From contig JAUEPE010000005.1 of assembly GCA_030403585.1 (NCBI GenBank), positions 1-64,000 of the forward strand: 64,000 nucleotides of DNA, given 5' to 3'. Shown here in pieces: positions 37,339-45,856 of the stretch. The notes below the pieces were generated by a model that was not told the DNA's origin, made no database searches, and saw only the letters and a program-made list of their open reading frames with translations. Position numbers and translations under genes: made by a program. This DNA is from Frankia sp. RB7 (lineage in GTDB: Bacteria > Pseudomonadota > Alphaproteobacteria > Rhizobiales > Xanthobacteraceae). Numbering within the stretch: position 1 is the first letter of the stretch; each line of letters opens with the position of its first letter.

Positions 37339-38601
37339 ATGCGTCGTATCGTCGTGACGGGAATGGGCGCGGTGTCGCCGCTCGGCTGTGGTGTCGAATT
37401 GTCCTGGCGCCGGCTGCTCGCCGGACAGAGCGGGTTGCGCCCGCTGCCCCAATGGTCGCAGGCGCTGCCCGCACGCATTGCCGGTCTCGTGCCCGACAAG
37501 GCCGACGATGCCGACGGCGGTTTCGATCCGGCGGAGGCCGCCGCACCAAAAGATCAGCGCAAGATGGACCGCTTCATCCTGTTTGCGCTGCTCGCCACCG
37601 CAGAGGCAGTCGCGCAAGCCAAATGGACGCCGCAGGATGCAGCGTCACTGGAGCGGACCGCGACGATCATCGCCTCCGGCGTCGGCGGCTTCCCGGCGAT
37701 GGCGGAGGCGGTGCGCATCACCGAGCAGCGTGGCCCGCGCCGGCTGTCGCCGTTCACGATCCCCTCGTTTCTCGCCAATCTCGCCGCCGGCCACGTCTCG
37801 ATCAAATACGGCTATAAGGGTCCGCTGGGAACGCCGGTCACGGCCTGCGCCGCCGGCGTACAGGCGATCGGCGATGCCGCGCGCATGATCCGCGCGGGCG
37901 AGGTCGATGTCGCGATCTGCGGTGGCGCCGAAGCCTGCATAGACATCGTCAGTCTCGGCGGCTTTGCGGCCGCACGCGCGCTGTCGAGCTCCTCCAACGA
38001 CGAGCCCGCCCGCGCCTCGCGCCCGTTCGATCGCGACCGCGACGGTTTTGTCATGGGCGAAGGCGCCGGCATTCTGGTAATCGAAGAGCTCGAACATGCG
38101 CTCGCGCGCGGCGCCACGCCGATCGCCGAAATTGTCGGATATGGCACCACCGCGGATGCCTATCACATGACGTCGGGTCCGCCCGACGGCGACGGCGCCC
38201 GCCGCGCGATGGAGATCGCGCTGCGCCAGGCGAACCTTGCGCCGGCGGATCTGCAGCACCTCAACGCGCATGCGACGTCAACGCCGGCCGGCGACGAGAG
38301 CGAGCTCGGCGCGATCGCTGCGCTGTTCGGCCGCAACAAATCCGTCGCGGTCAGCGCGACGAAATCGGCCACAGGCCATCTGCTCGGTGCCGCCGGCGGC
38401 CTGGAGGCGATTTTCACCGTGCTCGCCTTGCGCGACCAGATCGCGCCGCCGACGCTCAATTTCGAAAACCCTGATCCGGGCGCGCAAGGTATCGACATCG
38501 TCGCAGGTGGCGCGCGTCCGATGCCGATGCAACACGCAATCTCCAACGGCTTCGGCTTCGGCGGGGTGAATGCCAGCGCGATCTTCCGGCGCATGGGCTA
38601 A
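37339..38601 (+). CDS. beta-ketoacyl-ACP synthase II-like enzyme (FabF family)
   Basis: A 420-residue condensing enzyme. It keeps the Cys-His-His triad and active-site lysine: Cys170 (TACAAGVQAIGDA), His311 (NAHATSTPAGDE), Lys342 and His347 (TKSATGHLLGAAGG). It is more divergent than a housekeeping FabF (for example the 30-residue polar insert near residues 50-75), so it may act in a special fatty acid or polyketide-like pathway, as an extra KAS outside the main fab cluster. It starts 1 bp after the HxlR stop codon. Confidence 0.88.
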   Translation: MRRIVVTGMGAVSPLGCGVELSWRRLLAGQSGLRPLPQWSQALPARIAGLVPDKADDADGGFDPAEAAAPKDQRKMDRFILFALLATAEAVAQAKWTPQDAASLERTATIIASGVGGFPAMAEAVRITEQRGPRRLSPFTIPSFLANLAAGHVSIKYGYKGPLGTPVTACAAGVQAIGDAARMIRAGEVDVAICGGAEACIDIVSLGGFAAARALSSSSNDEPARASRPFDRDRDGFVMGEGAGILVIEELEHALARGATPIAEIVGYGTTADAYHMTSGPPDGDGARRAMEIALRQANLAPADLQHLNAHATSTPAGDESELGAIAALFGRNKSVAVSATKSATGHLLGAAGGLEAIFTVLALRDQIAPPTLNFENPDPGAQGIDIVAGGARPMPMQHAISNGFGFGGVNASAIFRRMG

Positions 38602-38644
38602 CGGCAGGCCTTGCAATCGCGGCGCGCTGCGCTACGAAAATGGG

Positions 38645-39277
38645 ATGATTGATACGAATTTCTGGCTGTTCCTCGCCGCCGCCCTCGTCATTGCCGCCAT
38701 TCCCGGCCCCGGCATCTTCTATGTCGCGGCGCGAACCTTGTCGGAAGGGCGTGCCAGCGGCGTTGCCTCGACCGCTGGCACGGCGCTGGGCGGCCTGGTT
38801 CATGTCGTCGCAGGCAGTCTCGGCATCTCCGCGATCATCCTGGCCAGCGCCGAGCTGTTCACCGTCGTGAAGTTCGTCGGCGCGCTCTATCTGGTCTGGC
38901 TCGGCATCAAGACCTTTCGCAGTGCCGGCCGGGCGCTGTCGCTCGCGAGCAAGCCCGCGGGCGGCAAGCGCGCATTCCGTGACGGCGTGCTGGTCGAGGC
39001 GTTGAACCCGAAGACCGCGGCGTTCTTCCTTGCCTTCATTCCGCAATTCCTCGATCCCGCGGCAGCGAGCCCCACGCTGCAATTCATCATGCTCGGCGCC
39101 ATCTCGGTGACACTGAACACGCTCGCCGATGTCGTCGTGGTGCTGATGGCGTCCGCGACACGGACGCAGCTGATCGGACGGCCGCAGCTGATGCGACGCC
39201 TCACCCAAGGCTCCGGCGTCTTCATCGCCGGCCTCGGCGTGTCACTCGCGCTGGCGCGGCGGCCGGTGCAGGGTTAG
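38645..39277 (+). CDS. LysE/RhtB-family exporter
   Basis: A 210-residue inner-membrane protein with six predicted helices. The N-terminal AAIPGPGIFYVAARTLSEGRASG motif is the LysE signature, followed by GALYLVWLGIKTFR and LVEALNPKTAAFFLAFIPQFL. Family members export amino acids or related small molecules. The start at 38645 avoids a non-coding 25-codon extension. It follows the KAS-II-like gene by 43 bp and is probably co-transcribed. Confidence 0.9.
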   Translation: MIDTNFWLFLAAALVIAAIPGPGIFYVAARTLSEGRASGVASTAGTALGGLVHVVAGSLGISAIILASAELFTVVKFVGALYLVWLGIKTFRSAGRALSLASKPAGGKRAFRDGVLVEALNPKTAAFFLAFIPQFLDPAAASPTLQFIMLGAISVTLNTLADVVVVLMASATRTQLIGRPQLMRRLTQGSGVFIAGLGVSLALARRPVQG

Positions 39278-39303
39278 CTCGGGTCATTCCCGACAGACAT
39301 CCG

Positions 39304-39331
39304 CAAAAAAGAAAGGGGCCGAAGCCCCTTT
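39304..39331 (-). terminator. intrinsic terminator with TTCG tetraloop
   Basis: On the minus strand AAAGGGGC-TTCG-GCCCCTTT forms a perfect 8-bp stem with a stable tetraloop, followed by CTTTTTTG. It ends the transcript of the Gly/His/Trp-rich protein 8 bp past its stop codon. Confidence 0.95.
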
Positions 39332-39339
39332 CCCGGATT

Positions 39340-39618
39340 TCACCACTGATGCCAGTGGTGCCAATGATGCCAGGGGTGCCAGCCGTAGCCGCCGCCCCAA
39401 TGACGGTGCCAGCCGTAACCACCCCAATAATGCGGGTGATAGTAGCCACCGCCGTCGTAATGGCGGTGCCAGCAATGGCCCCATTCGTTGCAGATATAGC
39501 CGCTGGGAACGACGCCCGACGCACCAGGGACGTCGATCGGCTGGGCCGATGCCGTTCCGGTGGACAAGGCGACACCACCGAGAGCAGCGAGACCGACAAG
39601 CGCAGAAACGAGTTTCAT
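39340..39618 (-). CDS. Gly/His/Trp/Tyr-rich secreted protein
   Basis: A 92-residue exported protein. It begins with a signal peptide (MKLVSALVGLAALGGVALSTGTASA) and then a short segment with two cysteines (YICNEWGHCWH). From about residue 47 it is made of HYDGGGYYHPHYWGGYGWHRHWGG-like repeats ending in WHHWHHWHQW. Such His-rich tails can bind metal ions, but this is not tested. AGGAGG stands 8 bp before the ATG at 39618. The strong ribosome site and strong terminator argue for high expression. Confidence 0.82.
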   Translation of the reverse strand: MKLVSALVGLAALGGVALSTGTASAQPIDVPGASGVVPSGYICNEWGHCWHRHYDGGGYYHPHYWGGYGWHRHWGGGYGWHPWHHWHHWHQW

Positions 39619-39798
39619 GATTTTCACCTCCTAACATTCGTTGGAGGCGGTGAACGGCGAGTGCGTTCGGTGTCTTACGAAGGTTTAACGCCGATGAACA
39701 AGCTGTCCAATCCGTCATGACTTGCCGATATGTAACGCGCGCAATTCGAACGAGGCATCGCCGAGAGCTCACCCATTGATGGTGCGATGGAGGGTTCG

Positions 39799-39957
39799 AT
39801 GAAGATGATGTCCTGGTCGCGTTACCACCTCCTGCCAAATTCGTTGTCGCGTGCCGCACGTCGCTGTCGCGCCGCAAAACTGCTCAAGATCCGGCAACGC
39901 GCTCGCTCGGCGCATCAGCCGACGCCCAAACTCGGCCCGGCGCCGAAGCCGGCATGA
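39799..39957 (+). CDS. possible 52-residue basic microprotein
   Basis: A frame beginning MKMMSWSRYHLLPN... followed by an Arg-rich middle (LSRAARRCRAAKLLKIRQRARS) and a Pro/Lys tail ending PAPKPA. GGAGGG lies 4 bp before the ATG at 39799, and an in-frame ATG at 39787 is also possible. It is the only plausible coding sequence in the 400-bp gap 39628-40028. No family recognised; Arg-rich frames arise by chance in GC-rich DNA, so confidence is low. Confidence 0.35.
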   Translation: MKMMSWSRYHLLPNSLSRAARRCRAAKLLKIRQRARSAHQPTPKLGPAPKPA

Positions 39958-40028
39958 CGCCGATTGCTTGTCGAATGACCGGCGGCAGGCTAGTCCAATA
40001 CCGCATTCAGTAGAGGAACCGCGGCCCG

Positions 40029-40904
40029 ATGCTCGTCCCGCAAAGTCGCTATTACGAGTCCCACGGCCTGCGGCTGCATTATGCAGATTGGGGCAACGAG
40101 GACGCGCCGCCACTTGTCCTGGTCCATGGCGGCCGCGATCATTGCCGGAGCTGGGATGCGATCGCCTGCTCGCTGCAACCGCATTTTCATGTGATCGCGC
40201 CCGACCTGCGTGGCCACGGCGATTCCGACTGGACCAAGGGCGGCAGCTACGCGCTGACGGAGTATGTCTACGATCTCACTCAACTTGTCCGCAGCATCGC
40301 AGCGCCTCAAGTGACCCTCATCGGCCATTCGATGGGTGGCATGGTGAGTCTGATCTTTTCGGGGTCATTCCCCGAGCAGGTCACCAAGCTCGTCGTTCTC
40401 GACGGCGTGACGATGCTGCCTGATGCGCCGAAGCCTCCGACGCATGAGCGCATCGGCAGATGGGTCAGCCAGCTCGACAGGCTGCACGATCGAGCCCCGC
40501 GCCGCTATGCAACCCTCGAGGACGCGGCCACGCAGATGGTGCTTCACAACAAGCGCCTCGCCCGCGACCTCGCGCTGCACCTCGCCACGCACGGCGCGCG
40601 CCGGAACGAGGATGGCACCTATAGCTGGAAGTTCGATCCGTACCAGCGCGCCTCCGCGCCGCACCGACTCTGGCCGGACGACCACGTCGCGCTGTGGTCG
40701 CGCATCGCCTGCCCTACGCTGCTGCTCAATGCCGGCGAAAGCTTTCTCGCCGGCGCTCGGTCAGCAGGACTGGAGCGCTATTTCCAGCAGGCACGCATCG
40801 AGACCATCGCCGGTGCCGGGCACTGGCTGCAGCATGACAAGCCGGCGGAGGTGCTGGGTGAGATCAGACGGTTTCTCGGGCTTGCCGAGAACGGCACGGG
40901 CTAG
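40029..40904 (+). CDS. alpha/beta hydrolase
   Basis: A 291-residue hydrolase with the oxyanion-hole HGG (33-35), the nucleophile elbow GHSMGG (Ser101), and catalytic His265 in GAGHWLQHDKP; an Asp in the APDLRGHGDS block (58-66) supports the fold. Substrate specificity cannot be read; esterase, epoxide hydrolase and C-C hydrolase members share this pattern. It is monocistronic and followed by a long GGTGGGTTA inverted repeat. Confidence 0.88.
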   Translation: MLVPQSRYYESHGLRLHYADWGNEDAPPLVLVHGGRDHCRSWDAIACSLQPHFHVIAPDLRGHGDSDWTKGGSYALTEYVYDLTQLVRSIAAPQVTLIGHSMGGMVSLIFSGSFPEQVTKLVVLDGVTMLPDAPKPPTHERIGRWVSQLDRLHDRAPRRYATLEDAATQMVLHNKRLARDLALHLATHGARRNEDGTYSWKFDPYQRASAPHRLWPDDHVALWSRIACPTLLLNAGESFLAGARSAGLERYFQQARIETIAGAGHWLQHDKPAEVLGEIRRFLGLAENGTG

Positions 40905-40918
40905 CTAGCCACGCTGCC

Positions 40919-41032
40919 GTAGGGTGGGTTAGCCTTGCGCTGCGCGAAGCGCAGTCGCCGGGCGTAACCCACCTCTTCTGTCTCCGCGGATACAAACAGT
41001 GGTGGGTTACGCCTGCGGCTAACCCACCCTAA
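40919..41032. repeat. long intergenic inverted repeat, GTAGGGTGGGTTAGC family
   Basis: GTAGGGTGGGTTAGCC at the left is the inverse of GGCTAACCCACCCT at the right, with a second inverted pair GCGTAACCCACC/GGTGGGTTACGC inside. The element separates the converging hydrolase and ispE genes. Confidence 0.9.
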
Positions 41033-41063
41033 GGGACCTGCGGGACCGTCGCCGAGGGAATAC

Positions 41064-41948
41064 TTAGCTCAGCGTTCCCGCGTGCACCCACCAGCCGGGA
41101 TGGTCGCGCCGAATCGTTTCGGCAGCGGCATGCGCCTCCGCGGACGCGCCGTAGATCGCAAAGCACGTCGCGCCCGAGCCGGACATCCGCGCCAGCTTGA
41201 CGCCGGCGGAAGAGCGCAAAGCGCCCAGCACGTCACCGATGACGGGCTCGATGCGCAGCGCCGGGGCTTCGAGATCATTGGCGACGGTTACGAGAACATC
41301 GACCCAGTCGGCGATGGAGGCGCCCTCGTCCGGCCAAGCCGGGGAGTCGAGCACCGACGTGGCGCCGACCAGCAGCTCGCCGTTGCGCAGGCCTAATTCC
41401 CTGAACACGTCCTTGGTCGCAACCGGCACGTGCGGATTGACCATCACGCAGGGCATGCTCGGCAATGCCAGCGGCAGCAATTGCTCGCCGACGCCGGTCA
41501 TGTCGCAGGCGCGCGAGAACAGGCACACCGGCACGTCGGCGCCGGTCGCGAGTGCGACCTTCTGGAGCCGGGGATCATCGAGCGGCAGATTGTTGAGACG
41601 CGCGAGCAAGCGCAACGCCGCCGCCGCATCGGCCGAACCGCCGCCGATACCGGCTGCGACCGGCAAGACCTTGTCGAGCGCGAAGGCGCCGAGCTTCAAA
41701 TTCGGCACCACGTCGGCCAACAGCTTTGCGGCCTTGAACACGAGATTGTCTGACGCCTCGCCGCAGGCTGCGGCAAGCGGCCCCGTGGTCGCAAGCCTGA
41801 GCTCGCCACCCGGCTCCAGCGTGAGCCGGTCGGCACAATCGGCAAACGCAACCACGCTTTCGAGATCATGATAACCGTCGGCGCGACGGCCGACCACGCG
41901 AAGGCTCAGATTGACCTTCGCGCGCCCTTCTTCAACCAACGCCGGCAT
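41064..41948 (-). CDS. ispE: 4-diphosphocytidyl-2-C-methyl-D-erythritol kinase
   Basis: IspE phosphorylates CDP-methylerythritol at the 2-OH, the fourth step of the MEP isoprenoid pathway. The 294-residue GHMP kinase has the substrate loop AKVNLSLRVVGRRADGYHDLESV (10-32), the ATP-binding PVAAGIGGGSADAAA (96-110), the catalytic Asp in TGADVPVCLFS, and the C-terminal ARMSGSGATCFAIYG. It starts 21 bp after the stop of the TPR gene on the same strand, likely one transcript. Confidence 0.96.
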   Translation of the reverse strand: MPALVEEGRAKVNLSLRVVGRRADGYHDLESVVAFADCADRLTLEPGGELRLATTGPLAAACGEASDNLVFKAAKLLADVVPNLKLGAFALDKVLPVAAGIGGGSADAAAALRLLARLNNLPLDDPRLQKVALATGADVPVCLFSRACDMTGVGEQLLPLALPSMPCVMVNPHVPVATKDVFRELGLRNGELLVGATSVLDSPAWPDEGASIADWVDVLVTVANDLEAPALRIEPVIGDVLGALRSSAGVKLARMSGSGATCFAIYGASAEAHAAAETIRRDHPGWWVHAGTLS

Positions 41949-41969
41949 CGGCGATACGCCCCCAGTTAC

Positions 41970-43766
41970 TCAACCGCCCCTGCCGTCGTCCTTCTTCTTG
42001 TCCGCCTGCGCGGCCGAAGAGTTCCCATTGTCATCCGTCATGCCGTTGGCGATCTTGGCCTCGATCTTCGGCAGATCGTCCGGCTCGGGCTTGAGATCGC
42101 GGGCATGCGCCCACTGGAATTTTGCCTCCAGCGTGCGGCCGACGCGCCAATAGGCGTCGCCGAGATGGTCGTTGATGGTGGGATCTTCGGGCTTCAGGTC
42201 GATCGCGCGCTCGAGATTCTTCACCGCCTCTTCGTAGTTGCCGATGCGGTAATAGGCCCAGCCGAGGGAATCGACGATGTAGCCGTCGTCGGGCCGCTGC
42301 TCGACGGCACGCTTGATCATCTTCATGCCTTCGTCGAGGTTCACGCCCTGGTCGATCCAGGAATAGCCGAGATAGTTGAGGACATGCGGCTGGTCGGGCT
42401 GCAGCTCGAGCGCCTTCTTCATGTCGGCTTCGGCCTTGCCCCACTCCTTGGTGCGCTCCTCGCAAATGCCGCGATAGTAGTACCAGACGCTGTTGGCCTT
42501 GTCGTTGCCGGCCGGCAGCACGTCGATGCCCCGCGAATAGGTCGCGCCGCAGTCGCCAAACTTCTTGCGGCCGCGCTCGAGATTGCCGAGCGCCATGATG
42601 GCTTCGAGATCCTTGGAGTCCTCGGCGGTCACGCCCTTGAGGATCTTGATCGCCTCGTCGGTGCGGTCGGCCGAATCCAGATCGACGGCGAGCTGAATCT
42701 GCGCGTTACGCTTCAAGGGCGAGCTCGAGGGTACGCGCTCATAGATCTTGATCGCCATCTGCGGCCGCTTCACCGATTCATAGAGGTCGGCGAGCGAGAG
42801 CAAGGCCAGCGGATGAGTGGGCTGGAGATAGAGCGCGAGCTGGAGGTAGACCAGCGCCAGATCCTCGCCGCCGCGGCGGGTCAGCGTGGCGCCGATGCCG
42901 TAGAGCGCCTCGGCAGCACCAGCCTGCGCGGAATCGACCAGCGACGGCAGCTTCTTGCCGGCCTTGGTCTCGCGCAGGCCTTCCACGATCAGCGGATGAC
43001 GGGCGAGCTTCTTGTCGAAGGCTTCATAGATCGCGGTCGCCGATGCGGCGTCCTTGTTGCGCGACAGCCAGCGCGCATAGGCCTCGCTGACACGCAGCAT
43101 GGAATCATCGAGCTTGTAGGCGCGCTCGAAGCGGACGCCCGCGTCCTTCTCCTTGCCGGCGTTCTCGAGGATCATGCCGGCGTGCAGGTCCTTGAACAGC
43201 GGATACCATTCCGGGCCCGCCAGCTTGTCGATGGTCGCGACCCCGCCCTTGGCATCGCCCGCACCATAGGCGGCCCAGCCGGACAGCAGCGTTGCGACCA
43301 GATCGGTGATCGGTCCGCGAATCGACTGGTTGATGTTGCTTTGCGCGCTCGGATATTTCTTCATCTTCAAGTCATGCACGCCGACCGCGAGGCGCGCGAC
43401 GCGATTGGTCTTGTCGATGGTGAGGATGCGCTCGGCGAGCTTGACCGCTTCGTCGATGTCGCCATCGCCGACCGAGGCGATGAACGCGCGGTCGAGCAGC
43501 TCGTTGTTCTTGGGGTCGGTCCGCAGCGCGGAGCGGTAGAAGGCGGCGGCCGAGGTTGCGTCGCGCTCGACGGCGGCGTGGCGGGCGGCGAGATAGCTGC
43601 CGGCGGTGGTGAGCGACTTCAGATCGTTTCGGGTCGGAAACTGCGCCGCCGTGTCGGCCGGATGATCCGGCGTCTGCGCCAGCACGCCGCCAGGGACCGC
43701 CACGATCGCAGAGCCGGCAAGGGCGATGGCAGCAGCAGTCCAGCGGTTGAAACGATTTGAAAACAT
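41970..43766 (-). CDS. exported TPR-repeat protein
   Basis: A 598-residue protein with a signal peptide (FNRWTAAAIALAGSAIVAVPGGVLA) and multiple tetratricopeptide repeats; the clearest are at about 450-560 (for example DEGMKMIKRAVEQRPDDGYIVDSLGWAYYRIGNYEEAVKNLERAI). The tail (ADKKKDDGRGG) is charged. TPR arrays are protein-binding scaffolds; in this genomic setting next to ispE the role is unknown. I counted no catalytic motif. It lies upstream of ispE and 292 bp from ETF-QO; the 43767-44058 gap shows no gene. Confidence 0.88.
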   Translation of the reverse strand: MFSNRFNRWTAAAIALAGSAIVAVPGGVLAQTPDHPADTAAQFPTRNDLKSLTTAGSYLAARHAAVERDATSAAAFYRSALRTDPKNNELLDRAFIASVGDGDIDEAVKLAERILTIDKTNRVARLAVGVHDLKMKKYPSAQSNINQSIRGPITDLVATLLSGWAAYGAGDAKGGVATIDKLAGPEWYPLFKDLHAGMILENAGKEKDAGVRFERAYKLDDSMLRVSEAYARWLSRNKDAASATAIYEAFDKKLARHPLIVEGLRETKAGKKLPSLVDSAQAGAAEALYGIGATLTRRGGEDLALVYLQLALYLQPTHPLALLSLADLYESVKRPQMAIKIYERVPSSSPLKRNAQIQLAVDLDSADRTDEAIKILKGVTAEDSKDLEAIMALGNLERGRKKFGDCGATYSRGIDVLPAGNDKANSVWYYYRGICEERTKEWGKAEADMKKALELQPDQPHVLNYLGYSWIDQGVNLDEGMKMIKRAVEQRPDDGYIVDSLGWAYYRIGNYEEAVKNLERAIDLKPEDPTINDHLGDAYWRVGRTLEAKFQWAHARDLKPEPDDLPKIEAKIANGMTDDNGNSSAAQADKKKDDGRGG

Positions 43767-44058
43767 CAGGGCTCGCCTTGAGTTGGTAGTGCCTGGGTTT
43801 GACGCAAAAGGCCGTCTCGCACACGAACGCGGCCGGCGACACGGGACCCGGAACCGTCGGGTCGGGACAATGCCGCTTTTGGCGCTTCACCGCAAGGATT
43901 CGGACCGCGCGCTCCCCTCCGCACGCCCCAAATCGGCCAAGAGGGCCCCAAGACGCCGCTACTGTGGCCTTATCGTGGCCGCGGCGGGTGGCCGCAGCCA
44001 AGTCCTCACGCGAACGTGCGCTACGTCACCCTTCGGACCTATTTGGTCGCCTGGCGCC

Positions 44059-45720
44059 TCACATCGCCTCGTAGTTCGGACCGCCGCCGCCTTCCGGAGG
44101 AACCCAGGTGATGTTGCCGTTGGGGTCCTTCACGTCGCAGGTTTTGCAATGGACGCAGTTCTGGGCGTTGATCTGGTAGCGCGGGCTCGCGCCCTCCTCG
44201 ACCCACTCATAGACGCCGGCCGGGCAATAGCGATTCGAAGGACCGGCGAAGACGTCATGCTCGGACATCTTCTGCAGGTTCATGTCGGCCACCCGGAGAT
44301 GGACCGGCTGATCTTCCTCGTGATTGGTGTTGGACAGGAACACTGAGGACAGCTTGTCGAACGATATCTTGCCGTCCGGCTTCGGATAGCTCTTCGGCGC
44401 GTGTTGCTTGGCTGGATCGAGCGTCGAGCGATCGGGTTTGGCATGGGACTGCGTGCCGAACAGAGACGTGCCGAACAGCGTGTTGAACCACATGTCGAAG
44501 CCGCCGAGGGCGACGCCGAGCACGGTGCCGAACTTCGACCACAGCGGCTTGACGTTGCGGACCAGGAACAGATCCTTGCCGACCGGCGAGGATCGCCACG
44601 CGTTCTCGTAATCGACGATCTCGTCGTTGGCGCGATCGGCCGCGAGCGCGGCCGCGACATTTTCAGCGGCGAGCATGCCGGTGCCCATCGCATTGTGGAC
44701 GCCCTTGATGCGGGGCACGTTGACGAAGCCGGCCGCACAGCCCACCAGCGCGCCGCCGGGGAACGTCAGCTTCGGCACCGACTGGTAGCCGCCTTCGGTG
44801 ATGGCACGCGCGCCATAGGCAAGGCGCTTGGCACCTTCGAAGGTGCCGCGGATCGACGGATGCGTCTTGAAGCGCTGGAATTCGTCGAACGGCGACAGAT
44901 ACGGATCGTCGTAGTTCAGATGCACGACGAAGCCGACGGCGACGAGATTGTCGTCGTAATGATAGAGGAACGAGCCGCCGCCGGTCTTCAGGTCGAGCGG
45001 CCAGCCGAACGAATGCTGGATCATGCCCTTCTGGTGTTTGGCGGGATCGATCTGCCAGACTTCCTTGAGACCGATGCCGAACTTCGCCGGCTCGCTCTTG
45101 GAATCGAGCGCGAACTTGGCGATCAGCTGCTTGGTCAGGCTGCCGCGCGCGCCCTCGGCGAACAGCGTGTACTTGCCGAGCAGTTCCATGCCGCGGGTGA
45201 AGGAGTCCTTCGGCTTGCCGTCGCGGCCGATGCCCATGTCGCCGGTGGCGATGCCCTTCACCGCGCCCTGCTCGTCATAGAGCACTTCGGCTGCGGCAAA
45301 GCCCGGATAGATCTCGACGCCGAGCGCCTCGGCCTTGCGCGCCAGCCAGCGGCAGACATTGCCGAGCGAGCCGATATAACAGTGATGGTTGTCCATCAGC
45401 GGCGGCATCATGAAGTTCGGCAGCTTGATCGCGCCGCCGCCCGTCATCCAGTAGAAGCGGTCGTCCTTGACCTGCGTCTTCAGCGGGCAATCGGAATCCT
45501 CGCGCCAATCCGGAATCAGCTTGTCGAGCCCGGCCGGATCGATCACCGCGCCGGAGAGAATGTGCGCACCGACCTCGGAGCCCTTCTCCACCACGACGAC
45601 GTTGAGATCGGCATTGATCTGCTTCAGTCGGATCGCCGCGGCCAGGCCCGACGGGCCGGCGCCGACGATGACGACGTCGAATTCCATGGATTCCCGCGGG
45701 GGAAGTTCTTCGGTGCTCAT
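44059..45720 (-). CDS. electron transfer flavoprotein-ubiquinone oxidoreductase
   Basis: ETF-QO passes electrons from ETF (fed by acyl-CoA and dimethylglycine dehydrogenases) to ubiquinone at the inner membrane. The 553-residue protein has the FAD motif VVIVGAGPSGLAAAI (16-30), the ubiquinone and FAD regions (GGGSFLYHYDDNLVAVGFV, GGALVGCAAGFVN), and the C-terminal [4Fe-4S] ligands Cys499, Cys522, Cys525 and Cys528 (CPAGVY, NCVHCKTC). It diverges from the uracil-DNA glycosylase gene. Confidence 0.95.
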   Translation of the reverse strand: MSTEELPPRESMEFDVVIVGAGPSGLAAAIRLKQINADLNVVVVEKGSEVGAHILSGAVIDPAGLDKLIPDWREDSDCPLKTQVKDDRFYWMTGGGAIKLPNFMMPPLMDNHHCYIGSLGNVCRWLARKAEALGVEIYPGFAAAEVLYDEQGAVKGIATGDMGIGRDGKPKDSFTRGMELLGKYTLFAEGARGSLTKQLIAKFALDSKSEPAKFGIGLKEVWQIDPAKHQKGMIQHSFGWPLDLKTGGGSFLYHYDDNLVAVGFVVHLNYDDPYLSPFDEFQRFKTHPSIRGTFEGAKRLAYGARAITEGGYQSVPKLTFPGGALVGCAAGFVNVPRIKGVHNAMGTGMLAAENVAAALAADRANDEIVDYENAWRSSPVGKDLFLVRNVKPLWSKFGTVLGVALGGFDMWFNTLFGTSLFGTQSHAKPDRSTLDPAKQHAPKSYPKPDGKISFDKLSSVFLSNTNHEEDQPVHLRVADMNLQKMSEHDVFAGPSNRYCPAGVYEWVEEGASPRYQINAQNCVHCKTCDVKDPNGNITWVPPEGGGGPNYEAM

Positions 45721-45856
45721 CTGATCTCAGCCCTTGACACGGTTCCCTGTCATTTGCGCTCTCTTGTTTCCGATTTTTCCGGGTAGGACAACCACGGAAA
45801 TGCGTTCCGCTGGGATGCAAGGCGCCTTAAGATGAACTAATAGTGTGACTTTCCAA

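Noticed and set aside
39628..39798. second small gene in the gap before the alpha/beta hydrolase
   Set aside because: Short frames only, without a ribosome site.
41868..43760. 630-codon plus-strand open frame
   Set aside because: Antisense to the TPR gene and the ispE start; no motif, and the opposite strand has a signal peptide plus repeats.
44401..45786. 461-codon plus-strand open frame
   Set aside because: Antisense to ETF-QO, whose FAD and Fe-S motifs are complete.
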